This document shows positions 13,562 through 28,210 of a stretch of DNA of 64,000 nt, in pieces. Every line of letters begins with the position of its first letter. The stretch's first letter is position 1. The position numbers and the translations under genes were made by a program. The notes under the pieces were generated by a model. The model searched no databases, was not told the origin of the DNA, and was given only the letters and a program-made list of their open reading frames with translations. Source of the DNA: Trichoplax adhaerens (Eukaryota > Placozoa > Uniplacotomia > Trichoplacea > Trichoplacidae); the NCBI RefSeq assembly GCF_000150275.1, contig NW_002060944.1, forward strand, positions 4,599,080 to 4,663,079, in the 5' to 3' direction.

Positions 13562-13665
13562 GCCATGGACTACTGTAGATAAAATACGTCAATCGGTCTA
13601 ATAATTTCCTAGTAGTCCATATTCAGATGCCATAGATCCATGGAGGCAGGCATGGACTACTAGAC
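13562..13665. repeat. Cluster of ATGGACTACTA motifs in both orientations
   Basis: The motif catggactac occurs near 13564 and 13650, and its reverse complement tagtagtccat near 13610. The pair at about 13610 and 13650 forms an 11-bp inverted repeat around a 30-base spacer. The arrangement resembles eroded ends of a short non-autonomous element, though no target-site duplication was found by eye. Confidence 0.5.
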
Positions 13666-14225
13666 AGACGCCGGTAAAATTTTGAGTACTGTATGGTAGA
13701 GGTAAAAGTACTGTACACTGTACGGTACTGCAGTATCACGTCTTTGTGCAGTGATACTGATATGAGTATAGCATTCTCTTATACTTTATGTTATTATAGT
13801 GTGCAAAATGAGCTGTCATTCTTACACCTCTGTCAGTGGTTACTGCAACACAGTACTGTACTGTAATACTCTACTGTAGAAGAAGAATTGTACATAGCGT
13901 CACACCGGTTCTCTCTTGTGATTGGTCCAGGTCGCAATTTCGTTAATTTCAAAAAAAAATACTTGCAGATAAATATGCAACAGTACGATGAAGAGCATTT
14001 CAGTGAAATTGGCGATGTTTTCCATAATATCCATTAATAGTAGGTTGTACATTTCTCCATCAAGACCACATTGATCAGTTATACTGTACAACAAGCACGT
14101 TATTTCATTTCTTTGAGTTGCAGAGATTTGGACTATGCAAAATCTCCATCATCATCTCCAGTAGTAGAAATAATTGAAAGAGAATATTGAAGTGATCAGT
14201 CAACATACAAAATTCCACAGCAAAA

Positions 14226-17200
14226 ATGACTGACCATTGCATACGTCAAGAAGAAAATAAAGAAAATGTAGCATCATCTGAGCCGTTTCTAAAATTTGTC
14301 CCATTTAATGGTAGTCAATCGGCAGCACAAACACAAACTGAAGATGATCATCCTGTTTTAGTATTGAAACATTTTGCTCAAGTACCCAAGCTCTATTTTG
14401 ATAAAGTCAAAGTTGGCCGAAACAAATCGATTTTATTAACGATTGTCAATCCATCGTCCAAAATACATCATATCAAAGTTGGAAAAGTATCTGAATTAAA
14501 AGGCTTTACAGTCAATACAACAACATTAGCTATCCAACCCGAGAGTCAACAACAACTCGAAATTACCTGGAATCCTAAAGTCGTTGGCTCAGTTCACGAT
14601 ACTTTGGTTTTAGTAAGCCAAAACACTCACCGATTACACGTAGTTCTTAATGGAACTGCTATTGAATCGCCTCATAAGGTATGATTAACTTACACATATT
14701 TGATAGCACGGTATTTTAGACGATATTTGAAGTTGAAACTGGAATAAATACAATATGCTGTACATTACATACTGTATCGAAATACATAGTTCAAAAGAAC
14801 ATGTTGAATCTTATGATTACACGTACAGTACACGTATATCTTGCTCGGCTATAGTATACCAATTACGGTCAGCTAATGCGCCTAGATTAAAAATAACGTC
14901 ATTTCTAACCGATCCTTGTGGCTAATAATTATAATTATTTTTATAATTATTGTAGAAAAGAACCGGGCGAAGACTTAATCAACAACGTCATCAAGTTAAT
15001 AATAAACTACACAAGGTAATGGAAGAGACTATGCAATCGTCGTTCATCATAATCAATTCATCTAATATTGATGCTATCAATGTTGAAATGGACTGATAAA
15101 CTGACAAAGTATTGTAGCAACTGGGTGTACTTATGGAAGTAATGTAAAATTTTTATGTTATCTTTTTTCACACGTTAGATTAACACATCGAAGCCAAATC
15201 AGAAAGCAGTACTAAATACAGTCATTGATGTCTTACAGGGAGACGCTAACAAGGTGACCATAACATCAAAAATTCAAACTTATAGTAATGTATAATAATT
15301 TAAAGGATCTACCCAATTAATCTTATATGTGTTGATATCCATGTATTATTTAGAATAATAAATCGGAATCAAATCAAAAAGTTCCAACAACAACTACAAC
15401 TGATGCTGTACAAAATGATACGAAACATCAAGTTCAAGACGAACAAACTAATGTATCAACTTCAAATCATCATCAACAATATGGCCAAGAAAAATTTGTC
15501 AATTCCCAGTTGGTTGATTTTCAATCAACTAATCATGATAACCAATTAAAAAAAAGTCATTTTGGTAATCATATTATTCGAGAAACTTACACTAAATCGG
15601 AATTGGAAGATTCTCTATTAGGAAATGTTGATTCATGTCCAGATGATAAAGAAGACAATGATAATAACAACCGTAATAATAGCAATCTTAACACCCAAGA
15701 AAGTAATTCCAAGACAGAATTTAAAGTTCGTATCAATAAGACCATTCCTAATAAATGCGTTAAGGCCAAAGTAAACTCTGAAAGTACTGCTAAGAATAAG
15801 ACTAAGCAACAACAGCTTCAGTCTTCACAACGCAAGGGTAATAAAGATAAACTGTTAATAAAAATACTAGTAAACGATATATAGATTTAATATTGCGTTA
15901 TACTTATCTCCTATCTCTTTTGCTTATCTATGGGCATATCTGCCTAAAACTTTCCTTGTAGCCACTCTTCCAAAAACATTCAACATAAGGGGCATAGCTC
16001 AATCTCGCCTGCGACTCATTTCTAATGGATCCGGTTAGTTGACTCTATTTTGATTGATAACAATGTAGCGTATCTATTCTACTTCTGATTGTAATGTTGG
16101 TATATTCAAATACTTCTTTAATACAGCAGTTAAGAAAACCAAAACAATCTCACCATTTGCAAGTCAAAATAATTGTTACGATGATCGCTGGATTGATAAG
16201 CAAGAAAGAGGTCAGACATTGACGTTTTCTGAGTATTAAATACGCATAACTCTTTATTCATATTGCAATTAAATACTTTATAAAAATCTTAATTATTGTT
16301 ATTAATGACTTGCAGGATTTACGTGTTGGCTTAATTTTATTCTTGTTCCTTGCGAAGATGGCGTATCTATGAACAAATTTGTAACCAAAGGTAACTAATT
16401 CTAAAATACCTGGTATCTACTAATATCCATTTATCATTCGATGAAATTATCTAACTACATCTCTCTTGTATTATAGTTGATGCTAGTACCCTAGCACTAA
16501 CAACGGATACAACAACACGACAGTATCATCCGACTAAAGATACCTTATCATACAAAAATTATGAAAATCGAAAGCATTTAATGATGCTAAGGAGAGCAGC
16601 ATGTATATTATACCAATCGAAGCCAGTTAGAATGGTGGTAGAACGTATTACTGATGCTGTAAAAGAAAGAAAATTTACATTCAAACTGGATGCTAATATT
16701 CATAGTGATTTAGGTATTAATTAAAATAATTTTTCATATTTTCAATTTATTAAATATAGCGGTAGATATAGTGTTTCAAAATTAATATAAGATTTTTAAT
16801 TGACTATAATTCTCAATATGACTAGGCCTCAAACAAAACTTGTTAGATCTATTGCTATCATATAATCCACTTTGGCTACGCATTGGATTAGAGGTATATT
16901 ATTATGTTGATAAGATGCTATGAAGGAATTAAAATAACGATTTTAATAATTTCTGATAAATATAATATATTCTGATCACTCTATAAGACTTCCAGAACAA
17001 TTAACGTATCGAAATAACTAAAAATTCTTCTCACATTGATACTGTATCATATCAATAAAATATTACACTCTATATCTCAAGCGCTGATATAAAGTGAAGC
17101 GATTTAACATATTAATTTGGTATTATGGATCTTTCCTATTAATACATAGACAATTTACGGTGAAGTATTAATGATTGAATCAAATCAAGATATCATTGGT

Positions 17201-20200
17201 TTGTCCACTTTTATTATCTCACGATTCTTAAGCAATCCTGATATTATTAAAAAGTACAGAGACTCTTCAAATCTGGAAAGCTTTTCTAATAAAAAAGGTA
17301 ACTAGTGGATTAACATATTTTATTATACATTATTCGATAATTGCACTTAAAACAGTTTTAGGTCGATGAGGTTGTTGATGTAAGCAAAATCTTTTTCTAA
17401 ATTAGATTTTAAAGAAGCGTTAGGACAATATGTCATCAAGCAATTCCTGCTATTAATATTCTGTATTGATCAAGCTAAGTTAACTCGCCTTATTGATCAT
17501 GATCCATGTTTATTTTGTATGGATGCAAAATTCAAGGTTGGTATTATCAAGCTCTAATTACAAGTACTATAATTAATAGAGAATTGTATTCGATACTATG
17601 GTAAAGCGCGAAATTTCTCTAATTGCATAATTTCTATTCTATTTTTAGTCAAGTCGTGATTTACTTTTAAAGCTTTCACGAGAATATTTACGAGGCGAGG
17701 GAGATATTATTCGTCATTTAGGACAATTTGGGTATAATGTTACTCATGTTCAAGTAAGTTATTATTAGTCGTTAATATAATAGTCTGTATTTGCATAATT
17801 TGCAATACTAAAGAATAATATAACGTTTACAACTACATTTCTTAATGATGAATTATGTATTTATCAGACACCTTTGGATGAATACAACTACGCGGTTACA
17901 AATCTAGCTGTAGATTTAAGAGATGGCGTTCGATTAGCGTAAGTAATAATAATCAATCAAGCAAAATTACAACCAATATTGTCTAATCTATACGTAAAAC
18001 TCTTGGCTATACAGACGGTTAATAGAATTGTTCTCTCGAGAATGGGGAATTACATCCAATTTAAAACTGCCTGTTAATAGCAGATTACAGGTTAGATTTA
18101 TATTACTATGTATTAAAATTAAAATACCTAAGCTGATCTTTTTCTCAGGTATAATTTGATCAATATCATTAAACTGTTAATAGAAACTGAAGAATGTTCA
18201 GGAATCGCTTGCTGTACTCAAAGAGAAAAAATTACTAAACAATATTGAAGGTAAATATTCGGAGTAGATTTTATGATTATAAGTTCACTACTTTATGATA
18301 GTTTTATAGTATTAGCGATTATTCTAAACTCACATTTTTTATTTGTAACATAGTCAAACTGTACGGTTCCGCAATTGTGGATGGACATCGAGAGAAGACC
18401 CTTGCTTTGCTTTGGAAAGTAATTCAGCATTATCAGGTAATTGTAACTATAGCATTATCAAACAAAATAGCATACAATTTCGAAAATTTAAGTATAGGCA
18501 AAATTAAATTTAGCCTAATGATTCTAAAATAATCGATTAGGTCAATGTTATTCTCAATGAAGATCACTTACGGGAGGAGATTATTTACTTACGAAGGGAA
18601 TACAGAAAGAAATTGAAGCTATTATCGCCAGATATTGATATTAGTTATACAATCCCATATAATGATATGTACGTCGATCATTTACAATTGAATTTACTAT
18701 TATCATGGTGCCAATCGGTTTGCAAACTATATGGAATTGAGGTAACAGTGTAGCAATTTCTTATTTTTTACGTCATATAACACCTATTATAATTACACCT
18801 TATATTTACATTAATAGAACAATATAATTAACGCTATACATAAAGTTGTATATGTACGTACATAAATACGATTTCTATGGAACTCTTTGGTAGTTCCTGA
18901 TGGTTGTATTAATAATTAATAAGATATACGTTTAGACGAAGTAATTTGACTGTTTGAATACAACGATATTTGTCCTGCAGTGGACATAACTCTGTGTACT
19001 GTACAAAACTACACATTAACTATCCAATTACTGTAATTGTTCTAAGGCTAATTAGTACATTGATTGTTAATACTAGATTACTTGTCTTGATAAATTGCTA
19101 AACCACTGATATAAATGATTCTGTCGCGTATATTGTAATAAGATAATATATTTACATATGCTTATAATACTATGCTAATTTTCTAATTAACAAACAGATC
19201 AATAATTTTACGGCCTCATTCGGGGATGGCCGCGCTTTATGCTGCCTTGTCCATCATTATCATCCTGGTCTTTTACCATATTCAAAAATAAGACACGAAA
19301 CTACATTAACGATTTTAAACTATGAAGAAGAACCGGATGATAATATGACAAATTTAGTTGATACCAAAGAAGGATGGTCGGCTGTCTTTAGCCCAAGTAA
19401 AAGTCAATTTCGATAGCATTTAATCACTTCAGTAATTAATTTAATTTAACAAGATTTTTGTAAAAGTTTAGCTTCACTCAATTACAACTGTTTTTATTTT
19501 AGAGACAGGAAAAGCCTCCAAATATGATAAACTTAAAGCAAATGAGAAATATAATTTTAACTTATATAATCATAAGGTTCGATATAGCATTAGATTTTAG
19601 AACGATTAAATTAATCTCGAATGCCCATGGTATTGTACCAGAAATAAATATAATTTGTATTCAATATACGTATAGATACAAGAAATGAGAGGCGTTCCAC
19701 TTCTTTTTAAAGCATCACAAATAATAAATGGCATCCCAGAAGAGAAAGTTATGATAGCACATCTATCTTACTTATGCTCAAAATTATTAGAAATAAGACA
19801 AGAGTCAAGAGCTGCAATCTGTATCCAAAAAGCATGGAGAAGTTATAGTGACATGAAAGAATTAATTATTCAGCAGGTATAGCTATTGACTATTCAATTC
19901 AAAGTTATGTAATTAGTAATTTAGGCAGCTTTCTATGTTCTTGTTTGATCTATCATGTTAATAACTATAAAATTTTATTTAAAAATTGCAAATAACAGAA
20001 TAGAGAAACGGCTGCCATTAAACTTCAAGGTGTAATAAGAGGTTATCTCACCCGCAAAGATTGTCGAAATCGAATTAATAAAGTTGTAATAATTCAGAGT
20101 TATTGGCGTGGATATGTTGCTCGTTGCTTAGTTGAAGATTTACGGCAAGAACAACTGGAAGCTAAGCAAGAATACGCTGCAACTGTTATTGAGGTTTGTA

Positions 20201-23200
20201 ATTTGGTTGTATTTGTACTGTAAATAAATGAATTTGTAATATTATTAGCGGAGCTATCTTTTAATAACTTCTATAAAAATTACGATGAAATTTTAGTCTG
20301 CATTCAGAGGATATATAGCCAGAAAACATTACTGTAAGCTCAGAGAAGCTATCGTTAAAGCACAATCTATTTGGAGAGGTGGTAGAGTACGTTGTGAATT
20401 AACACGACAATATCAAGCAGCACAAATTATCCAAAGGTACTACCGAAATTCTCTCATAACTAAAGCCGTTCATGAAGAATATTGTAGAATCAAAAATAAA
20501 ATCATTTTATTACAAGCTGTATTTCGTGGCTGGCACGATAGGTGTTTTGTGGCTAAATTCAGAGCTGCAATTTGCATTCAATCCCATTGGAGAGGATATC
20601 ATACACGTAGAAATTTTATGAGAACAAAACAGGAAATTGTTACTGTTCAATCTTGTGTCCGACGATGGTTTGCGCAACGAAGGCTTCAACAATATACTAC
20701 TGCTGCTATAACTATACAATCGATGTATCGACGATGGCATGTACAGCAAAATCTTCAACAACAGCGTAAAGCAGCAACTATAATACAAAAATCATTCAGA
20801 TGTTATTACGTAAAACAGAAATATCGGCAGTTACAGCAATCGGCTCTAGTTATACAGCAGCAATATCGCGCTATGAGGGCAATGCAAATACAGCAGTATA
20901 CATACTTAATCATACGAGGTGCTTGTATAACTCTTCAAGCTGCAATAAAAGGATATCTCGTTAGGAAACAGTACTTACTAGAGAAAGCAGCTGCTATACG
21001 AATACAATCGCATTATAGATGTTATAAGCAACGCCAAGATTATATAAAATTGTGTGATTCTACTATTATTTTACAACGCCGATGGAGAGCAACTTGTCTT
21101 CAACGAACTGCGATCGATAAGTATCGAGTAATCTGCCAATCTATTCTTACCATTCAGACCTACTATCGTGGATGGGTGACAAGAAAATGCTACAATACTA
21201 AATTACGATCAGCATTAATAATACAATCTGCATATCGTCGAGCAGTATGTCAGCGATTATATCTCAATAAGAAATTTGCTGCAATAATGATACAATCTAA
21301 TATTAGGCGTTGGATTAGCCATCGTGCCTATGTTCAAAAATATCATGCTATAATGGTATTACAAGCTTTCGTCAAAGGTTGGCTAAAAGGTCAAGATGTT
21401 CGTCGAGTCTGTGATTTTTATGCAATCAGACAAAGTTGTATCTTCATTCAATCTAGAATACGTGGATATCTGGCAAGAAAGGAATTAATTAGAAAAAGAA
21501 ATGCTGTCCGATGTATTGAAAATTGTTATTTGACCTACACTTGTCGATGTCGCTATTTGAATACTCAACACTCTGCTATCACTATACAACGGTGGTGGTT
21601 ATCTGTTAAAAAGGGTAGAGCTTGTAGACAATTCTATCTAACGCTTACACAATCTTCAATCTTAATTCAATCCATGTGGCAAATGCATATTGCTAGAAGT
21701 CATTACATTCAAATGAGAGCGGCGGCTATCCTAATTCAAAGTCATTATCGTCGGTATAGACAGATTAAAAAGTATACTGATCTAAAAATTGCGGCATCCA
21801 TCATTCAGCAAAGATACAGGGCTCAAATTGAAATGAGAAAAGTTCGTGCAGCCTACTCAAGTAATATGCAAGCATCCATTGTTTTGCAATCGGCATGGAG
21901 AAGTTATGTAGTTAGACGTCAATATCTACAAACGAAAAGAGCAGCAACTTTAATTCAAAGTTATCATCGACGATACTTAGCCTGTAAGAGCTATAATACT
22001 ATGAAAATTGCAGCAGTTGTCATCCAGCAAAGATACAGAGCTCAAATTGAAATGAGAAAAGTTCATACAGCCTACTCAACTATTATGCAAGCGTCCATTA
22101 TTTTGCAATCGGCATGGAGAAGTTATGTAGTTAGGCGCCAGTATCTACAAATGAAAAGAGCAGCAACTTTAATTCAAAGTTATCAACGACGATACTTAGC
22201 CTGTAAGAGATATAATACTATGAAAATTGCAGCAGTTGTCATCCAGCAAAGATATAGAGCACAAGTTAAGATGAGAAATGATGAAAAGGATTACTTGACT
22301 ACAAAGGCCTCTGCTATTAAGATACAAGCAGCCTATCGAGGATATCAACAAAGAAAATCACTAGCAAAGAAACATAATGCAGCTATAAAGATACAAGCAT
22401 TATGGAAAATGAATATTCAAAGAAAGATGTATCTAAGACAATATCATGCTTGCACTATTTTACAATCTCATGTTCGTGCAACATTATTGACTATAAAAAC
22501 TAGAAAGCGATATTTACAAATTTTACAATCGACCATTTTATTGCAATCAATGGTAAGGCGTTGGCATCATGTTAAACGTTATAATTTATTAAGGAGAGCT
22601 GCATCTGTGATTCAAACTTACTGGCGATTATATTGTATCCAAAAGTCTTACCAGAAGCAGCGAGAAGCTGTTATTAAAATTCAACGAAAGTGGCGTGCAA
22701 CACTGCTACGCAATCACTTACATCGTCACTTCCGACAAATGATACAAGCAAGCTTAACTATTCAAAAGTGGACCAGAAGGTATTTAGCCATGAAACAGTA
22801 CAACATCTTAAAGGCGGTTATCAAAATTCAGACCACCTATAGAGGTCATATCTGTCGCCGGCAGTTTAATCGAGAAAGATCCGCTGCTCTCAAAATACAA
22901 TCAATGATAAGAATGCATAAACAACGTTGTACTTATATGCAACGATTAAATGCTATTCATGTTATCCAAAAGTGTACTAAAGCTTATTTACTGGGTCAAC
23001 AAATACGTCAAAATTTTAATTATAAAAAGATGAAAAATGCATGTACGATGATACAAACTGCTTTGAGAAGACACTTAGCTTATAAGCAATACCAACATTT
23101 ACGAGCAACAACTATTAAAATGCAAGCGCAGTTTAGAGGAAAAACTGTGAAAAAGCGTTATGATCAATTACGTGAGGCAACGATCACTTTACAACGCCGA

Positions 23201-26013
23201 TTAAGAGCTAATTGGATTGCTAGATATGAATTATTGCAATATCACTTTATACGTGGTGCTATTATAACAATTCAAAGTAAATATCGTAGCTATGTCGTTC
23301 GTAAAAAGTACTGTCAATTAAAAGATAGTATCATTAAAGTGCAAGCTAATGTCCGATGTTATCAAGAAAGGAATCGTTATTTACAACTTTTGAATGCTGC
23401 AATAATGATGCAAAGAAGATACAGAAGTAAAATTATTGCTCAAAAATTAAATCATGAGTATAGAAAACTTCGTCAAAGTGCTATTCTCATCCAAGCTGTT
23501 TATCGTGGACATTTATATAGGCGACATCTAGCTCAGCATAATGCGGCAGCTATTACTATCCAATCTTTCTATAGAGGCTATCAAGTTAGACGTAATCATG
23601 GCGATTTAGTTAATACTGTGACAAAATTGCAAGCAATGTTTAGAAGAAAAAAAGCTCAAATTTATTACAAGCAATTATTACGAGCATGTAGTATGATACA
23701 GCAAAGATATAGAGCTAAACTGGCTATGAAGAATACTGTAAAAGACTATTTGTGTAAACGAGTAGCTATTATTAGATTACAAAGTGCTGTAAGAGGCATG
23801 TTCTCAAGAAGGGAAGCTCAAAAGATTCGTTCTACAATTAAACTTCAAGCACATGTACGCGGAATGTTGCAACGCCAAAATTACATGAAATTAAAACAAT
23901 CAGCCATATTTATTCAATCAAAAATACGTAGTTTGTTAGTCCGTAAGGATTATCAACGGCAATTGAATGCTATAATATATATCCAACGTTGGTATAGAGC
24001 TAGATGTCTAGCTAATGCAACACGGTATAGCTACTTGTATACATGCGGTGCTATTATCACAATCCAGGCTACTTATAGAGGTTACTCTGTAAGAAAATTA
24101 GTCAATAAACAGCGTGAAGCTGCTATTCAGATACAAAGTTTTTACAGATGCTATTTTCAACGACGCCAATATACGCAATTGAGAAAGAATGCTATTCTTT
24201 TGCAAGCATGTGTACGACGGCAACAGCTTCAAGAAAGATACCAACAAATGCAAAAAGCTACAATTATCTTACAAAATTATTACCGAGCTTATAAAGTTAG
24301 TCGTGATCAAAGAGAAAGTTATCTTTATATTCGGACCGCAGTAATCCGATTGCAATCATGCTGGCGTGGATATAGAACTAGAAAGCAAATTGCTTTTGAA
24401 AATGCTGCTTTAACATTACAGAAGCGGTACAGAATGAAATTAATAGGTCAAAGTATAAGAAATAATTATTTACAACTACGTGAGGCAGTTATTTGTATTC
24501 AAGCCTTTTATCGTGGCCATCAATGTAGAAAGTGGACAACTAAGCTACGTGCTTGTCGTATAATTGTAGCTCACCAGAGAGGATATATGATCAGGTTATA
24601 CTTGCATAAGTATTTTCGATTGCGCTTATCATTGTGTGACTTGTATGATATTCTAGTCGAATTCTATCCGATGTAAAATTTTAATTGCGTATCTTACAAC
24701 GGTACTCGTATTTATACATAGCGACGATAAAAAATAAACGTATATAGCTTAATTGCCATATTATTTTTTATGCAGGAAACGTATCGCTCAGCAAAATCAA
24801 GCTGCAAGATTAATACAAACCCGGTGGCGTCTGCATAATCGCTATACGCAAGCAAATAGACGTATCGAAAGAGCTGCAACTTTGATTCAAGCAACATGGA
24901 GAGGCTATATTGTACGCTTGAACCAATTGAAGCATAACAAAGCTCTAGAAGAGGCAAGACAACGCATAAAGCAAGCAAATGAAGCTGTAACTGAAGACAA
25001 AAAGTTATCCAATCGAACAAAATCAGCATTAAGATGGCTATTGAAGCCAAACATATATATGTCAAAACTACATGAAGCTCTAAGGAATTTAGGTAAATTC
25101 TTTTACCTCGAGTACAGTTTATTTATCATACGCAGTGATAAAAGAAATAGAAAATCGTGTATTGAAGTTTTTATTTCTTTAACATTATAGATAATCCAAC
25201 AAAATTTTCTCAGGTTTGCAGTGAAAATTTAGCTAATAGTGATGCTCTGGAGATTATTTTCAAATTAATTAAATCACTGAATCATAGCGTGCCTAGCTAT
25301 GATTTAAATAATGCAGCGTTGGATGTCTTAATCAACGTGGCTAACGTAAGCATAGAATACGGATTTCATAAATACTGTACTGTATACACGTATACACTTT
25401 GAATAAGAATTATGTTGCCTAACTGATCTACACCATTGTACAATGCATTTTTAGTTTTGATTATGCTCGAATAACAAGATTTTAAGTGACCAGTGTTTTT
25501 TTCTCCTTGATTAGTTCCCAACGTGTACACAGGCGGTTTATGAAGCGGAAAATTCAATTTCAACTATTATTCATGTCATTCATGGTTACATTAATAAAAA
25601 TAATGCCATTTGCTATAAAGCTAGCCATCTACTTAAAATTCTATTGGAATCTGGTGATAGTAAGATGAAAGTAGATGTAAGTTACTTTTTTGACGTGGGA
25701 AATAAGCCAGTTAAATACGTATATGAATTGTCTTATCTAGGGCCAGTAAGCCAAAATTTTGAACTTATAATCTAATAACGACTTTTTTCTTTATTATTAG
25801 ATGTTGACGAAAGATGTGACTAGCAGTAAGAAATTAATCAAGATATTTGAAAAAGTAACCATCAATGGAAATGGAAAACACCTTCATATTTACAATATTG
25901 GCCGAAAAAATTCCAAAATAGCTTCAAGCAAACACCTAACTACATCATGTTTGCTACTTGTAAAAGAATTGCTAAAAGCTCAATCTACATTTTACAGCAA
26001 GTCCATCAAGTAG
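14226..26013 (+). CDS. ASPM: ASPM (abnormal spindle-like microcephaly-associated) homologue
   Basis: About 27 exons, roughly 2,700-2,800 residues by my exon sum (human ASPM is 3,477). Exon 1 (14226-14678) encodes an ASH/MSP-like domain: LYFDKVKVGRNKSILLTIVN and ITWNPKVVGSVHDTLV. A disordered Asn/Gln/Lys-rich stretch follows (15354-15837). The conserved block around FASQNNCYDDRWIDKQE and GFTCWLNFILVP (16127-16390) leads into two calponin-homology domains (about 16600-19400; LIDHDPCLFC, TPLDEYNYAVTNLAVDLRDGVRLA, GDGRALCCLVHHYHPGLLPY). An IQ array follows, mostly in one 4.3-kb exon (20297-24609) that splices at 24610/24775 into LHKKRIAQQNQAARLIQ. The C-terminal helical repeat region (25190-26013) ends LLLVKELLKAQSTFYSKSIK. 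ASPM binds spindle-pole microtubule minus ends; IQ motifs bind calmodulin. The order matches the vertebrate protein throughout. Confidence 0.96.
21788..22300 (+). repeat. 219-bp (73-residue) in-frame tandem duplication inside the ASPM IQ exon
   Basis: Blocks starting at 21788, 22007 and 22226 repeat with an exact 219-bp spacing. The first two units are nearly identical at protein level (IQQRYRAQIEMRK, LQSAWRSYVVRRQYLQ, RAATLIQSY) and the third begins the same way before diverging. Each unit holds about three IQ-type motifs. The rest of the IQ array is far more diverged, so this is a recent expansion. Confidence 0.9.
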
Positions 26014-27429
26014 ATAGTTATAATTTTATTACCAATAATATGATATTCTCTAATGATGCATATCGTATTGGTTGTTATAAATTTGGATGCCTATATTTTA
26101 TCTATGCATATCACTTTATTATCTTAATGTACAGATACCTATAAGATTAATATGACCCTATGTGTCTATCTTATCCTGTCCTTTTTATCATTTATTAGTA
26201 GATTATACTAAAATTAATTGTAACGTTATGAGCCTGTATTCTATGTTAGATTAACTTGCCACTTTAATGGTTGTAAAAGTATTTAGTTTCCTTTCATTCC
26301 AAGGGTGTAGCTTAAGTAGGGGAAAATTGGGCTATTATGTTATTAACAGAAGTCGTATAAAAATTGATTGTTAGTTTTAAGATTGCTTGAATACTGAAAA
26401 TTTGAATACGACATACTCGTACATTAAAACTTTCAAAATATTTATAAATCTTAATCTTATCTTGTTCAATCTATATTATCTCTTTATAGCCATGTTATGG
26501 GAGCTCTATCGTCTGATATCCATGATCTCTGATAACGTAGAGTAATGTATGTTGCTCTAATAAATCTAATCCATTGTTGGGAGGGTTAGCTGAGTTTATT
26601 TTGAGCTCATTCAAAGTTAAATTTTTAGCTATGAGAATTATCAATCTGCAGACGATTGATCATTTTGTGATTATGCAATAGTTTGTTCTAATATAGTGGA
26701 TAATAACCCCAACAAGTTCAATATTCATTCGCTAAGATTGTTATCCCGTCATCAGATGTGCACAAATAACACATAGGCCTGTTAGTAGCTAGGAAGTTTT
26801 TTTCCCTTAGGTATGTTGACCAGAAACTTCAGTTCCTTAAAGTCTAAAAAGACTTTAAATTTAGATTTTTGTAAGATTTTTACGGGGTAGGGAATCCTGT
26901 CTACTCCTCCTATCACATAGATAATACAGATGTTCCAATATGATCTACGATATGCCTAAATAAACGATGGTGTTGCATAAAAGGTAGCATAATTTATCTT
27001 GAAGTTAATCTTTGGATTATTATTTAAATAAATTATGCCTGTGTAAAGTTCACTATCGTCCTTATTGATCTCTTCTACCAATATCGAACAGTGTAACATG
27101 GAAAAGACAAGATTGATTTAAGAAGCGGCAATTTATTCAGCACAGTATTGTTGGCTCGTAGTGGTCTTAATTTTATTGATTGTACGGTATTTTTGATGAT
27201 TGATGGTTTTTATAGGATAGCTTGTAAGCCAATTTTGTAAATTTTAAAAGCTGAATTTGAACTTTTCTTAGAGATCTTTTTTACTTTCATGAGCAGGTCC
27301 TAGCATTATGAAATATTTACTTGTTATCTGCATTCTTTTTCACTTTGTATAATGTACTATACGCGTACTATACATAATATTTAAATCTCAAATACTTCTT
27401 TACAGTACCTAACAGTAGTTATTTGTCTT

Positions 27430-28210
27430 GCTGCCTGCAGCATTTTTCGACTTTGCAAACGTTATTTTGATGTCATACTGAATGGATATCTCATTCATGG
27501 CAGCCACTTATGCTTACTACTTTCAGTATTTTTTTCATTTACTGCAATATACCTTTATTAAAGGGTTATCTACCTAATAGATTATTTTTGCTTGCCACCT
27601 GCAGGATTTTTCGACTTTGTACACATTATTTTGATCTCATATTGTCCCTTACTGAATGGATCTCATTCATGGCAGCCACTTATGCTTGCTACCTTCAACT
27701 TTTTTTATATTACACCATTGAGATAGCATAATTAACAGTAGTTTAAAAAGGATATCTACCTAATTACCGTTTTGCTTGGTGCCTGCATCATCTTTAGACT
27801 TTGCACATATCATTTAGATCTCATCTTGTCTCTTTCTGAAGATCTAATACCTGTAGCCTTTTTTTTTTTGACTTTGCAAACATCATTTTGATCTTATCTT
27901 TGCCTCTTTCCTGCATGAAAACCTAATACCTGCAGCATTTTTAAAATTTTGCATCCATTATTTTGATCTCATCTTTTCTCTTACTAAATGGATATCTATA
28001 ATAATAGCTGCAGTATTTTTTGACTTTGCATCCATTATTTTGATCTCATCTTTTCTCTTACTAAATGGATATCTATAATAATAGCTGCAGTATTTTTTGA
28101 CTTTGCATCCATTATTTTGATCTCATCTTGTCTCCTACTGAATGGACATGTAATAGCTGCAGCATTTTTGGACTTTGCATACTGTACACATTGTGTACTG
28201 TAGTGAATGG
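27430..28210. repeat. Degenerate tandem array, core unit about 77 bp
   Basis: The core has the shape tgcagcattttt, then gactttgca, then ttattttgatctcat, then tactgaatggatat. It recurs near 27437, 27603, 27785, 27854, 27930, 28005, 28082 and 28158. Copies near 27991 and 28068 are almost identical at a 77-bp spacing; the earlier ones are longer and carry an added segment around catggcagccacttatgctt. The mixture suggests repeated rounds of local duplication. Confidence 0.75.

Larger units (their letters stand above)
12338..14225. other. Intergenic region between VPS52 and ASPM, rich in small palindromes
   Basis: No coding exon is recognised. The stretch has a TA-rich run at 12444-12470, many TACTGTA/TACAGTA palindromes and the inverted repeats listed separately at 13454-13495 and 13609-13661. 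The ASPM promoter should lie at its right end. Confidence 0.6.

Noticed and set aside
15587-15769. 60-codon minus-strand open frame rich in Leu
   Set aside because: It is antisense to the Asn-rich ASPM exon 15354-15837 and arises from its codon pattern.
20510-20788. 92-codon minus-strand open frame
   Set aside because: It is antisense to the ASPM IQ exon, whose sense-strand reading is clear.
24610-24676. In-frame extension of the ASPM IQ exon to a stop at 24676, which would end the protein there
   Set aside because: A donor at 24610 joins in phase to an exon at 24776 that continues the IQ pattern, followed by exons matching the ASPM C-terminus.
24712-25065. 117-codon minus-strand open frame with hydrophobic runs
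   Set aside because: It lies opposite the ASPM exon 24776-25093, which continues the IQ region in phase.
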